The position numbers and the translations under genes are program-made. The notes under the pieces were generated by a model, which did not search any database, was not told the origin of the DNA, and saw nothing but the letters and a program-made list of their open reading frames with translations. A DNA stretch of 64,000 nucleotides from NCBI RefSeq assembly GCF_037126245.1, contig NZ_CP136925.1:2310001-2374000 (forward strand), read 5' to 3'. Below, in pieces: positions 37,001-46,786 of the stretch; the first letter of the stretch is position 1; the number at the start of each line of letters is the position of its first letter. The DNA comes from Mangrovimonas cancribranchiae. GTDB taxonomy: Bacteria; Bacteroidota; Bacteroidia; Flavobacteriales; Flavobacteriaceae.

Positions 37001-37472
37001 TCAACCAATCGGTAGATTTCCAGTCGGTTGCCACAGGAATTAAATATTCGGCTAGATTTGGTGACAAAAGCGCCATTTCCCAAGCAATTCCACCACCAAG
37101 CGAACCACCAATTAGCGCAAAAAGTTTATCAATTTGTAATGCTTTTAAACCTAAAAGAAATATGTTTGCGATATCTCTTGCTACAAAATCTTTATAGTTT
37201 TCAACCGCAAATCCATCGTAACCATTTCCTGGAATATTGAATGCTAAAATGGTATATTTTTGAGTATCGATAACTTTGTTATCGCCTATTAAATCTGTCC
37301 ACCAACCATCTTTACCAGCAACATTACTATTTCCGGTAAGTGCGTGATTTACCATTACAATTGGTGCTTCTCCTAAAGGTTTTCCAAAGGTTTGATAGGA
37401 CAATTTAATTGTAATGCTCACATTGCTTTCTAGCAAGACATTATCTAATAAAACATATTTAAGTTTGCTCAT
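34077..37472 (-). CDS. MetX-ThrA fusion: homoserine O-acetyltransferase / aspartokinase / homoserine dehydrogenase
   Basis: 1131 residues in one uninterrupted frame. Residues 1-326 are a MetX-type alpha/beta hydrolase with the nucleophile in GGSLGGGIAW and the histidine in SSHGHDAFL. Residues 327-1131 are a complete ThrA: aspartokinase (MKVLKFGGKSLANG; Lys replaces the usual Thr of KFGGTS), ACT repeats at about 620-770, and homoserine dehydrogenase from about 775 (IAIFGHGLVGGALINQ). The junction is only about six residues (ETKSKR), and the internal ATG at 36494 could also start ThrA alone. A SAM-I riboswitch precedes it. Confidence 0.9.
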   Translation of the reverse strand: MSKLKYVLLDNVLLESNVSITIKLSYQTFGKPLGEAPIVMVNHALTGNSNVAGKDGWWTDLIGDNKVIDTQKYTILAFNIPGNGYDGFAVENYKDFVARDIANIFLLGLKALQIDKLFALIGGSLGGGIAWEMALLSPNLAEYLIPVATDWKSTDWLIANCQIQEQFLVNSNNPVHDARMHAMLCYRTPQSFKERFQRSKNDDLEIFNVESWLLHHGKKLQERFQLSAYKLMNQLLKTIDVTRDRGDNVNVLDIIKSNIAIVGVDSDLFFTAEENRETQRQLALTHPNVTYSEIHSSHGHDAFLIEFEQLEQIIEGIFRPETKSKRMKVLKFGGKSLANGDGLNRVLSIIEHKVNKGERIAVVVSARGKATDTLEAILNKAAKKQDYKTAFEVFKNYQIEPLPSIDFTEEFSELNNIFEGVKLLGDYSDKIKSQVLSYGELLSVKLISELLKSKGINANPTDARVLIKTDADYINAQPQDKQSKDNVLAHFKNYNGITVNVVTGFIGSNQNGETTLLGRNGSNYSASLLANYLDAEELQNYTHVNGIYTANPDLVEDAQKIRELSFNEANELANFGTSVLHAKTIIPLVEKNINLRILNTFNPEDEGTLITARSSNKEVTSLSILEDVALINLEGRGLLGKVGVDARIFKALSNYGISVSIVSQGSSERGIGLVINSAQATQAVIALEREFETDFYSKDVNKIEVVDDVAVISIIGIELSSFHKPFNALIKNQITPLLFNNTVTGRNVSLVVKKTQLHKAVNVIHGEIFGISKKINIAIFGHGLVGGALINQILKSKTEIEKRKSINLNVFAIANSKKLLLAKHGVSENWKTEITSAQENYSIQDVIEFAKAHHFENLIAVDNTASKAFHENYKPLVEAGFDLVSSNKIANTISHNFYADLRQHLKENNKQYLYETTVGAGLPLIDTIKLLHESGENITRIRGVFSGTLSYLFNNFSIQDKPFSTIVQETIDKGFTEPDPREDFSGNDVARKLLILARELDLINEFDDVAVQNLIPEAYRDISVAEFLQQLDVLDEAFQSIKDKQQPNHVLRYVGELSGDLQQDKGNLEVKLVSIPEDSALGQVKGADAIFEIFTESYGEHPIVIQGAGAGAEVTARGVFGDILRLSKHIN

Positions 37473-37585
37473 GTTTGATTTATAAATTTTAAAAAATCAA
37501 AAAGTCAAAACACCTCTTTTGTGAGGGCTTAAATAGAATATGTTAAAAAGAAATAACGTAATTACAGGACTGTAATTAGTTTTGT

Positions 37586-37733
37586 GTTATCTATCTAATT
37601 GAAATTTTCGATTATACTCGAAATAACAAAAAGTAGAATTTAGCACCTTCTTAAATAAAGATTCCTATTTCCACAGGAATTTAAGGGTTGCCAAGGTTTC
37701 GCAGGGTCTATTCCCTCCACCTTTCTTGATAAC
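37586..37733 (-). promoter_or_regulatory. SAM-I riboswitch upstream of metX-thrA
   Basis: Minus strand P1 GTTATC (37733-37728) / GATAAC (37591-37586). Core sequences GGTGGAGGGAATAGACCC, CCTTGGCAACCC and AAGGTGCTAAATTC are present, with P3 ATTCCT/AGGAAT and a long P4 (TTTCGA/TCGAAAA). Downstream, a palindrome ATTACAG/CTGTAAT lies at 37561-37576 but lacks a T tract. The 361-base interval 37473-37833 holds no gene. Confidence 0.92.
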
Positions 37734-37764
37734 ATTTCAATAAGTAATTTGAACTTTGTGAGTG

Positions 37765-37797
37765 CAAATATTCAGTTAGAAAATTTTAATATCCAAA
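37765..37797 (-). promoter_or_regulatory. predicted promoter of the metX-thrA riboswitch transcript
   Basis: TTTG (37797-37794), 21 bases, AATATTTG (37772-37765), one base off TAnnTTTG. It ends 31 bases before the aptamer. Confidence 0.5.
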
Positions 37798-37833
37798 TAA
37801 TTTTGATTTTTTTTATAAAATCTCTTTAAAAAA

Positions 37834-39378
37834 TTAGGCGTATTGTTCTAAATATTTTGCTTTAATAATCTGTGCTACAGGCTTGTTTTCAATCTTACTT
37901 TCTAACCAAGAAATAATATCTAAATATAGAAACGCACGACGCTCATAAGGATGATTTTCGTATTGCTTAAGCTGCTTATAAAATTTAACAAATGCTTTTT
38001 TAATATCATGCGGAAAAATATCTTGCAGCCCTCGAATAAACCTAATCATTTCTTTTTGAACTTCGTTTAAATCATTGATTTTCAAAAGATATTTATAAGT
38101 GTCTCTCAATAAACGCTCCAAATGATAATCTAATCCTTCTTCATAATGCGCCACAACGTTTAAAACCCGAGAAAAACACTGCAAATCCTCGCGCATAGAA
38201 AGTGATTTGTTAGAAATTATCTTATTTAAATAATGGATACATTCACGATTATTTCCTGCCCCAAAATGCATGCTCGCAAATTTGTAATAGAAAATCATGG
38301 TGTGATGTTCATCTATTCTATCTTGATATTTTGGCAGTTGCTTTTCAATTTCGGGAATAAGTTTTAATCCCTCTTTAAAACTGCCATCTATAAAATAATA
38401 ATTTACCTGATTTACATTATAGTATAAAAAACATAATGCTTCAATATTTTCATCTTTTGTAAACGTAGGTTTATCTATAGCCTCTTTAAAGTGGCTTAAA
38501 TACTCATGAAACTTATCTTTATTTTTTATGTAAAAAAGTGACTCCAATAAGTAATTATTACCTTTTACAAAAAACACTGGGTTTAAATGAATCATTTCTG
38601 GGTTCAACTCAAAAAGTGACACCCATTTTAAAGCATATTTATAGCAGTTTAAAAAATCTTGCATTAAAAAACTGTACCATAAATAGGCTTTATATAGCCA
38701 CAATTTTTCGCGAACACCTAAGTCATTAATATTGTATTTTGGCAACCTTGCCTTAAAATATTCTTGAATTTCTTTAGCATCCTTTTTATTCTTAGCATAA
38801 CCAAATTTTAAGAACAATCCATACAGTTGTAATGACAAATTGGATAGTTTACTAGCAATTACGTTAGCCTGACTTAATTCTTTGGCTTGTATGGTCAACT
38901 CATCAGCACGCCCGCTAATACTTCTTGTAATATATTGCGATTCGATAACTTTTTCCAACTCAACAATTTCATAAGCTAAGTTTTTTTCTTCATGAAGTAT
39001 TGCTACATCTTTGGCTTTATCTAGAATTTTTAACGCTTGTTTATAAAGCCCTTTATGATACAAAATAGACGCAAAATCTAATTGCTCCCTAATTTGTGAA
39101 CGTGCGTTTTGGTGAGAAGGACTTAACCGTAAACTAACTAAGATTTGTTTATACAAATGGGCTTTTACATTGGCTAGTTGTTGTTTTTTTATATTTGAGC
39201 TTTTAAGAATTGTTTTCTCATTATAATTAGGCATTTTGTCTAAAACATTAAACAAATTAAGGAATTTAGAATCCTCATTTACGCCTAATCTTCCAACATA
39301 CAATTTAAATTGCCGCTTTTCAGATTTGGTCATAGATTTCACTAATGAAAACAAATTATCTTTTTGGCTTTTAGTCAT
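37834..39378 (-). CDS. conserved helical-repeat protein of unknown function
   Basis: 514 residues, no signal peptide and no membrane segment. It begins MTKSQKDNLFSLVKSMTKSEKRQFKLYVG and continues as helices with TPR-like pairing (FASILYHKGLYKQALKILDKAKD). It is rich in Lys, Leu and Tyr. I recognise no catalytic motif or named family. It is divergent from leuA and separated from metX-thrA by the riboswitch region, so there is no operon partner to suggest a role. Confidence 0.75.
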   Translation of the reverse strand: MTKSQKDNLFSLVKSMTKSEKRQFKLYVGRLGVNEDSKFLNLFNVLDKMPNYNEKTILKSSNIKKQQLANVKAHLYKQILVSLRLSPSHQNARSQIREQLDFASILYHKGLYKQALKILDKAKDVAILHEEKNLAYEIVELEKVIESQYITRSISGRADELTIQAKELSQANVIASKLSNLSLQLYGLFLKFGYAKNKKDAKEIQEYFKARLPKYNINDLGVREKLWLYKAYLWYSFLMQDFLNCYKYALKWVSLFELNPEMIHLNPVFFVKGNNYLLESLFYIKNKDKFHEYLSHFKEAIDKPTFTKDENIEALCFLYYNVNQVNYYFIDGSFKEGLKLIPEIEKQLPKYQDRIDEHHTMIFYYKFASMHFGAGNNRECIHYLNKIISNKSLSMREDLQCFSRVLNVVAHYEEGLDYHLERLLRDTYKYLLKINDLNEVQKEMIRFIRGLQDIFPHDIKKAFVKFYKQLKQYENHPYERRAFLYLDIISWLESKIENKPVAQIIKAKYLEQYA

Positions 39379-39435
39379 CGAATAAAAAACAACATTAACT
39401 TACTGATAAACAATTATTTAATTCAAAAATACTGA

Positions 39436-39466
39436 TTTGAACATCGTAAACCTAACTCTAGGTTTA
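39436..39466 (+). promoter_or_regulatory. predicted promoter of the leu operon
   Basis: TTTG (39436-39439), 19 bases, TAGGTTTA (39459-39466), one base off the -7 consensus. The 5' untranslated part would be about 53 bases. No leader peptide with an ATG and no terminator lies between it and leuA. Confidence 0.5.
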
Positions 39467-39524
39467 AGCTCTACCATAAATCCAAAGTATAAATTCGTAA
39501 GACAATACAAAAATTTATTTTTTA

Positions 39525-40700
39525 ATGTCTAAAGATAAAGTTCAAATTTTCGATACCACATTACGTGATGGTGAACAAGTTCCAGGATGTAAATTAAACA
39601 AAGGGCAAAAGTTAGTTATCGCAGAACGCTTAGATTCCTTAGGAGTCGATGTTATTGAAGCAGGCTTTCCTGTATCTAGCCCTGGCGACTTTGAAGCAGT
39701 TGCTGCCATAGGAAGAATTGTAAAAAATGCTACCATTTGTGGTTTAACACGTGCTGTTGAAAATGATATAAAAGTTGCCTCAGAAGCTTTAAAAACAGCC
39801 AAAAGACCAAGAATACACACAGGTATAGGAACCTCCGATTCACACATAAAATATAAGTTTAACGCTACTCGAGATGAAGTTATAGAACGTGCTTTTAAAG
39901 CCGTTAAATATGCAAAATCTTTTGTAGAAGACGTTGAGTTTTATGCTGAAGATGCAGGAAGAACCAGTAATGAGTTTTTAGCAAAAGTGTGCGAACAAGC
40001 TATCGCAGCTGGAGCAACTGTTTTAAACATTCCTGATACTACAGGCTACTGTTTACCTAGCGAATATGGACAAAAAATAAAATACCTAAAAGAACATGTT
40101 AAAGGCATTGAAAAAGCCATCCTATCATGTCATTGTCATAACGATTTAGGTTTAGCTACTGCCAACTCAATTGAAGGAGTTATTCATGGTGCCAGACAAA
40201 TAGAATGTACTATAAATGGTGTTGGAGAACGTGCCGGAAACACAGCTTTAGAAGAGGTTGTTATGATATTAAAACAACATCCTTATCTAAATTTAGATAC
40301 AGGTATTAATACCAAGGAACTATATGGTATTAGTCAATTAGTTCAAGAACAAATGGGCGTTTTTGCCCAACCAAACAAGGCTATTATAGGTAGCAATGCC
40401 TTTGCTCATAGCTCTGGTATTCATCAAGACGGTGTTATTAAAAATCGTGAAACATACGAAATCATAGACCCTAAAGATGTAGGCGTTACTGAATCGGCTA
40501 TTGTATTAACCGCTAGAAGTGGCCGTGCAGCTCTAGCTTATCGCGCTAAAAATATAGGCTACGATTTAACCAAATTGCAGTTAGATGATGTTTACCAAAA
40601 CTTTTTAGTTTTTGCCGATAGAAAAAAAGAAATTAACGATACCGATATTCATCAAATTATTGAAACAAGTAATGTGTATCAACAAATCATTTCAGCATAA
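39525..40700 (+). CDS. leuA: 2-isopropylmalate synthase, short form
   Basis: 391 residues. [27 protein letters not shown] (metal-binding HxH), [13 protein letters not shown] and SGIHQDG are the catalytic and subdomain I/II motifs. It condenses acetyl-CoA with 2-oxoisovalerate. The C-terminal LeuA dimer/allosteric domain of about 120 residues found in the long enzymes is absent, so leucine inhibition by that route is unlikely. It overlaps leuC by one base. Confidence 0.93.
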   Translation: MSKDKVQIFDTTLRDGEQVPGCKLNKGQKLVIAERLDSLGVDVIEAGFPVSSPGDFEAVAAIGRIVKNATICGLTRAVENDIKVASEALKTAKRPRIHTGIGTSDSHIKYKFNATRDEVIERAFKAVKYAKSFVEDVEFYAEDAGRTSNEFLAKVCEQAIAAGATVLNIPDTTGYCLPSEYGQKIKYLKEHVKGIEKAILSCHCHNDLGLATANSIEGVIHGARQIECTINGVGERAGNTALEEVVMILKQHPYLNLDTGINTKELYGISQLVQEQMGVFAQPNKAIIGSNAFAHSSGIHQDGVIKNRETYEIIDPKDVGVTESAIVLTARSGRAALAYRAKNIGYDLTKLQLDDVYQNFLVFADRKKEINDTDIHQIIETSNVYQQIISA

Positions 40701-42100
40701 TGGGAAAAACCTTATTCGATAAAGTTTGGGATGCACATGTAGTCGATTCTATTGAAAACGGCCCTCAAGTTTTATATATAGACAAACACTTAATTCACGA
40801 AGTCACTAGTCCACAGGCATTCAATGAACTTGAAGAACGTAACATTCCTATTTTTAGGCCCAACCAAATAGTCGCTACAGCAGACCACAACACACCTACT
40901 CAAAATCAGCATTTACCTGTAAAGGATGCTTTGTCTAGAAACCAATTAAAACAACTTGCTAACAATTGCAAGAAAAACAATATTACACTTTATGGTTTAG
41001 GACACAAATACAATGGCATTGTACATGTCATGGCCCCAGAATTAGGCATTACACAACCAGGCATGACAATGGTTTGTGGCGATAGCCACACGTCTACACA
41101 TGGCGCTTTTGGAGCTATCGCTTTTGGTATAGGTACTAGCCAAGTGGCTCAAGTTTTTGCGAGTCAATGTTTATTATTATCCAAACCTAAGAGCTTAAGA
41201 GTAACTGTAAATGGCAGCTTAAAACCAGGTGTATTACCAAAAGATGTTATTTTATATATTATTTCAAAAATTGGAACAAATGCAGGCACCGGATACTTCT
41301 GTGAATATGCCGGTAATGTTTTTGAAAACATGAGTATGGAAGGCCGAATGACTGTTTGTAATATGAGCATTGAAATGGGAGCTCGTGGTGGCATGATTGC
41401 TCCAGACGATACTACTTTCGCATATATTAAAAATAGAGAGTTTGCGCCTAAAGGCAACGATTTTGAAAACAAAGTAGCTTATTGGAAAACACTTCCTACC
41501 GATACAGATGCCGTTTTTGACAAAGAATATGAATTTGATGCTACCGATATTGAACCTATGGTTACTTACGGCACCAATCCAGGTATGGGTATAAAAATTA
41601 ACGCACCTATTCCAAATATATCAGATGCTTCTTTTGAAAAATCTTTAAAATATATGGATTTCAAAAAAGGCGACTATATGCTAGACAAGGCAATTAATTA
41701 CGTATTTATTGGCAGCTGTACTAATTCACGCATAGAAGACTTTAGGGTTGCAGCTAAATACATTAAAGGAAAACAAAAAGCTCCAAATGTCACAGCATGG
41801 TTAGTACCAGGAAGTAAGCAAGTAGAAACTCAAATTGAAAATGAAGGCTTAAAGACTATTTTTGAAAACGCTGGTTTTGAATTACGCCAACCCGGTTGCA
41901 GTGCTTGTTTAGCTATGAACGACGATAAAATTCCTGAAGGCGAATATTGTGTCTCCACATCTAACAGAAACTTTGAAGGACGCCAAGGACAAGGTGCACG
42001 AACCATTTTAGCGAGTCCGTTAGTGGCTGCTGCCACAGCAGTTGAAGGTAAGATTGTAGATATTACTAAGACGTTTAACTTAGAAAAAGAATTAATTTAA
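40700..42100 (+). CDS. leuC: 3-isopropylmalate dehydratase, large subunit
   Basis: 466 residues, standard length. The [4Fe-4S] ligands are in [13 protein letters not shown]-adjacent regions, [12 protein letters not shown] and [10 protein letters not shown]. With LeuD it isomerises 2-isopropylmalate to 3-isopropylmalate. leuD follows after 2 bases. Confidence 0.96.
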   Translation: MGKTLFDKVWDAHVVDSIENGPQVLYIDKHLIHEVTSPQAFNELEERNIPIFRPNQIVATADHNTPTQNQHLPVKDALSRNQLKQLANNCKKNNITLYGLGHKYNGIVHVMAPELGITQPGMTMVCGDSHTSTHGAFGAIAFGIGTSQVAQVFASQCLLLSKPKSLRVTVNGSLKPGVLPKDVILYIISKIGTNAGTGYFCEYAGNVFENMSMEGRMTVCNMSIEMGARGGMIAPDDTTFAYIKNREFAPKGNDFENKVAYWKTLPTDTDAVFDKEYEFDATDIEPMVTYGTNPGMGIKINAPIPNISDASFEKSLKYMDFKKGDYMLDKAINYVFIGSCTNSRIEDFRVAAKYIKGKQKAPNVTAWLVPGSKQVETQIENEGLKTIFENAGFELRQPGCSACLAMNDDKIPEGEYCVSTSNRNFEGRQGQGARTILASPLVAAATAVEGKIVDITKTFNLEKELI

Positions 42101-42102
42101 AC

Positions 42103-42687
42103 ATGGAGAAATTTACAACATTACAAAGTACTGCCATTCCATTGGATATTGAAAACATTGATACCGATCAAATTATTCCTGCGCGGTTTTTAAAAGCTAC
42201 AGACAAACAAGGATTTGGCGAGAATGCATTTCGCGATTGGCGTTTTGATAAATCTGGAAATATCAATAAAGAGTTTGCCTTAAACAACCCAAAATATAGC
42301 GGCAGCATATTGGTTTCTGGCAATAATTTTGGTTGTGGCTCTAGTCGCGAACACGCCGCTTGGGCATTAACAGGATATGGGTTTAAAGTGGTTATCTCTA
42401 GCTTTTTTGCCGATATTTTTAAAGGCAATGCCTTAAACAATGGGTTATTACCGTTACAAGTTTCAAAAGCATTTTTAAAAGAGTTATTCTCCCTTATTAA
42501 AACACACCCGGAAACAAAACTTATTGTCGATTTAAAAGCGCAAACATTAACTATTAAAAACACCGATTTAAAGACCCATTTCGACATTGATCCATACAAA
42601 AAAACATGTATGATTAATGGGTATGACGATATAGATTATTTATTAAGTAAAAAAGAAGCAATTAAAGCTTTTGAAATGGCGCGTTAG
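42103..42687 (+). CDS. leuD: 3-isopropylmalate dehydratase, small subunit
   Basis: 194 residues, the swivel domain. [13 protein letters not shown] near the N-terminus and [16 protein letters not shown] are characteristic. It pairs with LeuC. The stop is followed by a 113-base spacer with a repeat-like sequence before leuB. Confidence 0.96.
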   Translation: MEKFTTLQSTAIPLDIENIDTDQIIPARFLKATDKQGFGENAFRDWRFDKSGNINKEFALNNPKYSGSILVSGNNFGCGSSREHAAWALTGYGFKVVISSFFADIFKGNALNNGLLPLQVSKAFLKELFSLIKTHPETKLIVDLKAQTLTIKNTDLKTHFDIDPYKKTCMINGYDDIDYLLSKKEAIKAFEMAR

Positions 42688-42800
42688 TGATTGAGCGATT
42701 GTTTGAGCTCTTTTTGAAATACAAAAAAGCGAGAGCGAAAGCACGACCCGAAAGGGAAACGCCAAAAACAAAGATAAAAGAACTAACAAATTACAATTTT
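42688..42800 (+). repeat. repeat-like insertion between leuD and leuB
   Basis: A 113-base spacer, whereas the other leu genes touch. It holds a purine-rich block (AAAAAAGCGAGAGCGAAAGC then CACGACCCGAAAGGGAAACG) with a CCC-GAAA-GGG hairpin. Its composition is richer in G+C than the flanks. It resembles interspersed intergenic repeats seen in flavobacterial genomes, from memory only. The frame through it is open (from GTG 42687) but not LeuB-like. Confidence 0.45.
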
Positions 42801-43919
42801 ATGAAACTAAACATTGCTGTATTGCCTGGAGATGGTATTGGACCCGAAGTTACGGAGCAAGCTATAAAAGTGCTTCAAGCCATTGCTTTAGAGTTTGATC
42901 ATACATTTACTTTTAAACAAGCACCCGTTGGTGCCATAGCTATAGATGAAACTGGATCACCACTTCCTGACACGACATTGAACCTATGTAAACAAAGCGA
43001 CGCTGTACTTTTTGGAGCTATTGGCGATCCAAAATACGACAACAATCCTAATGCAAAAATCCGTCCAGAACAAGGTTTATTAAAGCTTAGAAAAGAACTA
43101 GGTTTGTTCGCAAATATTCGTCCTGTAAAAGCTTACGACATGTTATTGGATAAATCGCCCTTAAAAGAAGAGAATATTAAAGGTACTGATATTAGCATTT
43201 ACCGTGAATTAACTGGCGGCATTTATTTTGGCGAGAAAAAACTTAACGATACAGAAACTGTTGCTTCAGATTTATGCGAATACTCTAAAGAAGAAATAGA
43301 GCGCATTGCTCACTTAGCTTTTAAAGCTGCTCAAACTAGACGTAAAAAAGTAACTTTAGTCGACAAGGCTAATGTTTTAGAAACGTCTCGTTTGTGGCGA
43401 AAAGTAGTTAAACAAGTTTCCGAACACTATTCTGATGTAGAATTAGATTTCTTATTTGTAGATAATGCTGCCATGCAAATGATATTAAACCCAAAACAGT
43501 TTGATGTTATTTTAACCGAAAATATGTTTGGCGATATTATAAGTGATGAAGCTAGTGTTATTGGTGGTAGTATTGGGTTATTAGCATCGGCATCGGTAGG
43601 TGATAAACACGCTATGTTTGAACCCATACATGGCTCTTATCCACAAGCTAAAGGCAAAGGCATTGCCAATCCTGTAGCTTCTATTTTATCGGCCGCTATG
43701 CTACTAGATCATTTTAAGCTACATAATGAAGCTAATATGATTAGACTTGGTGTTGAAAAGTCGCTACAATTACAAATTACAACACCAGATTTAAACTCAA
43801 AACATGAAAACATCACAACCGATAAGGTTGGCAACTTTATAGAAGACTTTATTAGTCACCCAAAAGACACTAATCTAAATTTTGCAAATATTCATTTAGG
43901 CCAGTCCACGATTATTTAG
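42801..43919 (+). CDS. leuB: 3-isopropylmalate dehydrogenase
   Basis: 372 residues from the ATG at 42801 (MKLNIAVLPGDGIGPEV). YRELTGGIYFGEK, the NAD and Mg sites in TENMFGDIISDEASVIGGSIGLLASAS and EPIHGSYPQAKGKGIANP are present. It oxidises and decarboxylates 3-isopropylmalate. It is the last gene of the leu operon and is followed by a terminator. Confidence 0.95.
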   Translation: MKLNIAVLPGDGIGPEVTEQAIKVLQAIALEFDHTFTFKQAPVGAIAIDETGSPLPDTTLNLCKQSDAVLFGAIGDPKYDNNPNAKIRPEQGLLKLRKELGLFANIRPVKAYDMLLDKSPLKEENIKGTDISIYRELTGGIYFGEKKLNDTETVASDLCEYSKEEIERIAHLAFKAAQTRRKKVTLVDKANVLETSRLWRKVVKQVSEHYSDVELDFLFVDNAAMQMILNPKQFDVILTENMFGDIISDEASVIGGSIGLLASASVGDKHAMFEPIHGSYPQAKGKGIANPVASILSAAMLLDHFKLHNEANMIRLGVEKSLQLQITTPDLNSKHENITTDKVGNFIEDFISHPKDTNLNFANIHLGQSTII

Positions 43920-43952
43920 TTTGTTGATTAGTTATTTTTAATTGTAATCGGG

Positions 43953-43981
43953 AAAAAAGCACCTTAATAAGGTGCTTTTTT
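43953..43981. terminator. bidirectional terminator between leuB and ilvA
   Basis: AAAAAAGCACCTT (43953-43965), loop AAT, AAGGTGCTTTTTT (43969-43981). It lies between converging leu and ilv operons. Confidence 0.92.
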
Positions 43982-44001
43982 ATATTATATACTTTTAAGT
44001 G

Positions 44002-45264
44002 TTACACTAAAAACTGAAACAAATCGGGTTTGTTGTTTAAATAATCACCGTAAAAATTTCTAGCTTTCATTTTAGTAATTAAAGGCTCTAAATCTTCTTT
44101 AAACTTTAACTCTATACCTACAACAGCTGAACCTGTATCTCGGTTAGATTTTTTTGTATACTCAAAATGTGCAATGTCATCGTTTGGTCCTAAAATATCT
44201 ACTACAAATTCTTTCAATGCGCCTGCACGTTGCGGAAACTTCACAATAAAATAATGCTTTAAATTTGAGTACAATAACGCACGTTCTTTTATCTCGGCAG
44301 TACGTGTAATATCATTATTACTTCCACTTACCACACAAACCACATTTTTACCTTTAATTTCTTCTTTAAAATCACTTAAAGTTGAAATACTTAATGCGCC
44401 AGCAGGCTCAACCACAATAGCATCTTTATTGTATAAATCCAAAATAGTTTGACACACTTTGCCTTCGGCAACTGTTACCATTTGATCTAAATTTGATTTA
44501 CAAATTTCAAAATTTAAATCGCCTACGCGTTGCACTGCTGCGCCATCTACAAACTTTTCGATGTGATTAAGTTGTGTGTTTTTTTGATTTTCAATCGACG
44601 TTTTCATGGAAGGCGCGCCTAAAGGTTCTACCCCAATAATTTTAGTTTGTGGCGATAATTCTTTAAATATTGTTGATAATCCAGCTGATAATCCGCCACC
44701 ACCAACGGGCACAAACACATAATGTATTGGATGTTGTGCTTGATCTATAATTTCTAACCCAACTGTAGCTTGACCTTCGATAACTTTTTCATCGTTAAAT
44801 GGATGGATAAATGCTTTTGAAAGACGTTGGCATTCCTCCATAGCAAGATGATAAGAATCATCAAAAGTATCGCCTTCAAGAATAATTTCAATGTAATCTT
44901 CACCAAACATTTTTACCTGCTCTATCTTTTGTTTTGGCGTTGGAGCAGGCATATAAATAGTTCCTTTAATTTTTAATAATTTACAGGACAAAGCAACACC
45001 TTGCGCGTGGTTACCAGCACTAGCACAAACAATACCATTTTTTACTTCTGAAGCTGATAACGAAGACATTTTATTGTAAGCGCCTCTAATTTTATAAGAG
45101 CGTACTTGCTGCAAATCTTCACGTTTAAACATGATATTACAGTCAAATTCTTTAGAGTATCTAAAGCTTGTTGTTAGCGGTGTAACCGCTGCAACATCAT
45201 GTAACTTTTCAGCTGCAGCTTCTACTGCTTTTAATTTAGGAGAATAAATGGTTTGCGTTTGCAT
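44002..45264 (-). CDS. ilvA: threonine ammonia-lyase (threonine deaminase)
   Basis: 420 residues. The PLP lysine is in SYKIRGAYNKM, followed by ASAGNHAQGVALSC and GGGGLSAG. A C-terminal ACT-like regulatory domain of about 85 residues (RAGALKEFVVDILGPNDDIAHFEYTKK) has a single unit rather than two, as in the shorter biosynthetic enzymes. It makes 2-oxobutanoate for isoleucine. Last gene of the ilv run, 10 bases after ilvC. Confidence 0.93.
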   Translation of the reverse strand: MQTQTIYSPKLKAVEAAAEKLHDVAAVTPLTTSFRYSKEFDCNIMFKREDLQQVRSYKIRGAYNKMSSLSASEVKNGIVCASAGNHAQGVALSCKLLKIKGTIYMPAPTPKQKIEQVKMFGEDYIEIILEGDTFDDSYHLAMEECQRLSKAFIHPFNDEKVIEGQATVGLEIIDQAQHPIHYVFVPVGGGGLSAGLSTIFKELSPQTKIIGVEPLGAPSMKTSIENQKNTQLNHIEKFVDGAAVQRVGDLNFEICKSNLDQMVTVAEGKVCQTILDLYNKDAIVVEPAGALSISTLSDFKEEIKGKNVVCVVSGSNNDITRTAEIKERALLYSNLKHYFIVKFPQRAGALKEFVVDILGPNDDIAHFEYTKKSNRDTGSAVVGIELKFKEDLEPLITKMKARNFYGDYLNNKPDLFQFLV

Positions 45265-45274
45265 TGGTTTGTTT

Positions 45275-46774
45275 TTAAGCTAAAACAGTTTCTTCTTTAG
45301 CTTCAGTTTTTATCACTTTCATTGCTGTCATTGCGGCACGAAGACGTTTGCCAACGGTTTCGATGGGGTGATTTCTAATGGCATCATTCACTTTGATTAA
45401 TTCGATATTATCAACACCTGTTTTTGTTGAAAATGACTTTCCTATTACTGAAGTATTTACCGTTTTCATAAAATCTGCTAATAATGGTTTACAAGCATGA
45501 TCAAATAAATAACAACCATATTCAGCAGTATCTGAAATTACGCGATTCATTTCAAATAACTTTTTACGTGCAATGGTATTTGCTATTAATGGTAATTCGT
45601 GTAACGATTCATAGTAAGCAGAATCTTCGATTATTCCTGCGCTTACCATAGTTTCAAAAGCTAGTTCTACACCAGATTTTACAAATGCTACTAATAACAC
45701 ACCATGATCAAAATACTCTTGTTCTGTGATGTGATCTGAAGTTAATTCGGTTTTTTCAAAAGCAGTTTCACCAGTTGCTGCTCGCCATTTTAAAAGATTT
45801 ACATCATCATTTGCCCAATCTTCCATCATGGTTTTTGAGAAATGACCAGAAATGATATCGTCCATATGTTTTTCGAATAACGGACGCATGATAGTTTTTA
45901 ATTCTTCAGACAATTCAAATGCCTTGATTTTTGAAGGATTTGACAATCTATCCATCATGTTTGTAATTCCGCCATGTTTTAAAGCTTCAGTAATAGTTTC
46001 CCAACCAAACTGAATTAATTTCGCAGCATAACCCGCATCAATTCCTTCGGCAACCATTTTATCAAAAGATAAAATTGCACCAGTTTGTAACAAACCACAT
46101 AAAATAGTTTGCTCGCCCATTAAATCAGATTTTACCTCAGCCACAAAAGACGATTCTAAAACACCAGCGCGATCACCACCAGTAGCAACTGCGTAAGCTT
46201 TTGCTTGCGCCCAACCTTTATTTTCTGGATCGTTTTCTGGATGCACAGCAATTAATGTTGGCACACCAAAACCACGTTTGTATTCCTCGCGCACTTCGGT
46301 ACCTGGACATTTTGGCGCAACCATAATTACCGTAATATCTTTACGGATTTGCGTACCTTCTTCAACAATATTAAACCCATGCGAGTAGCTTAACGTTGCG
46401 CCTTTTTTCATTAAAGGCATCACTTGATTTACTACATCTGTATGTTGCTTATCTGGTGTTAAGTTTAAAACCAAATCTGCTGTTGGAATTAAATCGTCAT
46501 AAGTTCCAACATTAAAACCGTTATCGGTTGCGTTTTTATACGACGCACGTTTTTCATCTATAGCTTGTTGGCGCAAAGCATAAGAAATATCTAAACCAGA
46601 ATCTCTCATGTTTAATCCTTGGTTTAAGCCTTGTGCGCCACAACCTACGATGACTATTTTTTTATCTTTTAATGCAGCTACACCATCTTCAAATTCTGAA
46701 GCGTCCATAAATCTGCATTTTCCTAATTGTTCTAATTGTTTTCTTAATGGTAATGTGTTAAAATAATTTGCCAT
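45275..46774 (-). CDS. ilvC: ketol-acid reductoisomerase, class II
   Basis: 499 residues, the long class II form (class I is about 330). The NADPH loop is [19 protein letters not shown], with [17 protein letters not shown] after it. The duplicated C-terminal knotted domain is present. It acts on acetolactate and acetohydroxybutyrate. It follows ilvN by 12 bases. Confidence 0.95.
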   Translation of the reverse strand: MANYFNTLPLRKQLEQLGKCRFMDASEFEDGVAALKDKKIVIVGCGAQGLNQGLNMRDSGLDISYALRQQAIDEKRASYKNATDNGFNVGTYDDLIPTADLVLNLTPDKQHTDVVNQVMPLMKKGATLSYSHGFNIVEEGTQIRKDITVIMVAPKCPGTEVREEYKRGFGVPTLIAVHPENDPENKGWAQAKAYAVATGGDRAGVLESSFVAEVKSDLMGEQTILCGLLQTGAILSFDKMVAEGIDAGYAAKLIQFGWETITEALKHGGITNMMDRLSNPSKIKAFELSEELKTIMRPLFEKHMDDIISGHFSKTMMEDWANDDVNLLKWRAATGETAFEKTELTSDHITEQEYFDHGVLLVAFVKSGVELAFETMVSAGIIEDSAYYESLHELPLIANTIARKKLFEMNRVISDTAEYGCYLFDHACKPLLADFMKTVNTSVIGKSFSTKTGVDNIELIKVNDAIRNHPIETVGKRLRAAMTAMKVIKTEAKEETVLA

Positions 46775-46786
46775 TTTTGTTTGTTT

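Noticed and set aside
37473-37833. Threonine or methionine leader peptide upstream of metX-thrA
   Set aside because: No ORF with runs of Thr or Met codons; the region is explained by a SAM-I riboswitch.
39432-39530. TTG-started frame with Leu codons (CTA, CTA, TTA) upstream of leuA, considered as a Leu leader peptide
   Set aside because: It lies across the predicted promoter, uses a rare start, runs into leuA and has no terminator downstream.
42687-42800. GTG start 38 codons upstream of leuB
   Set aside because: The extra residues come from the repeat-like spacer; ATG 42801 matches the usual LeuB start.
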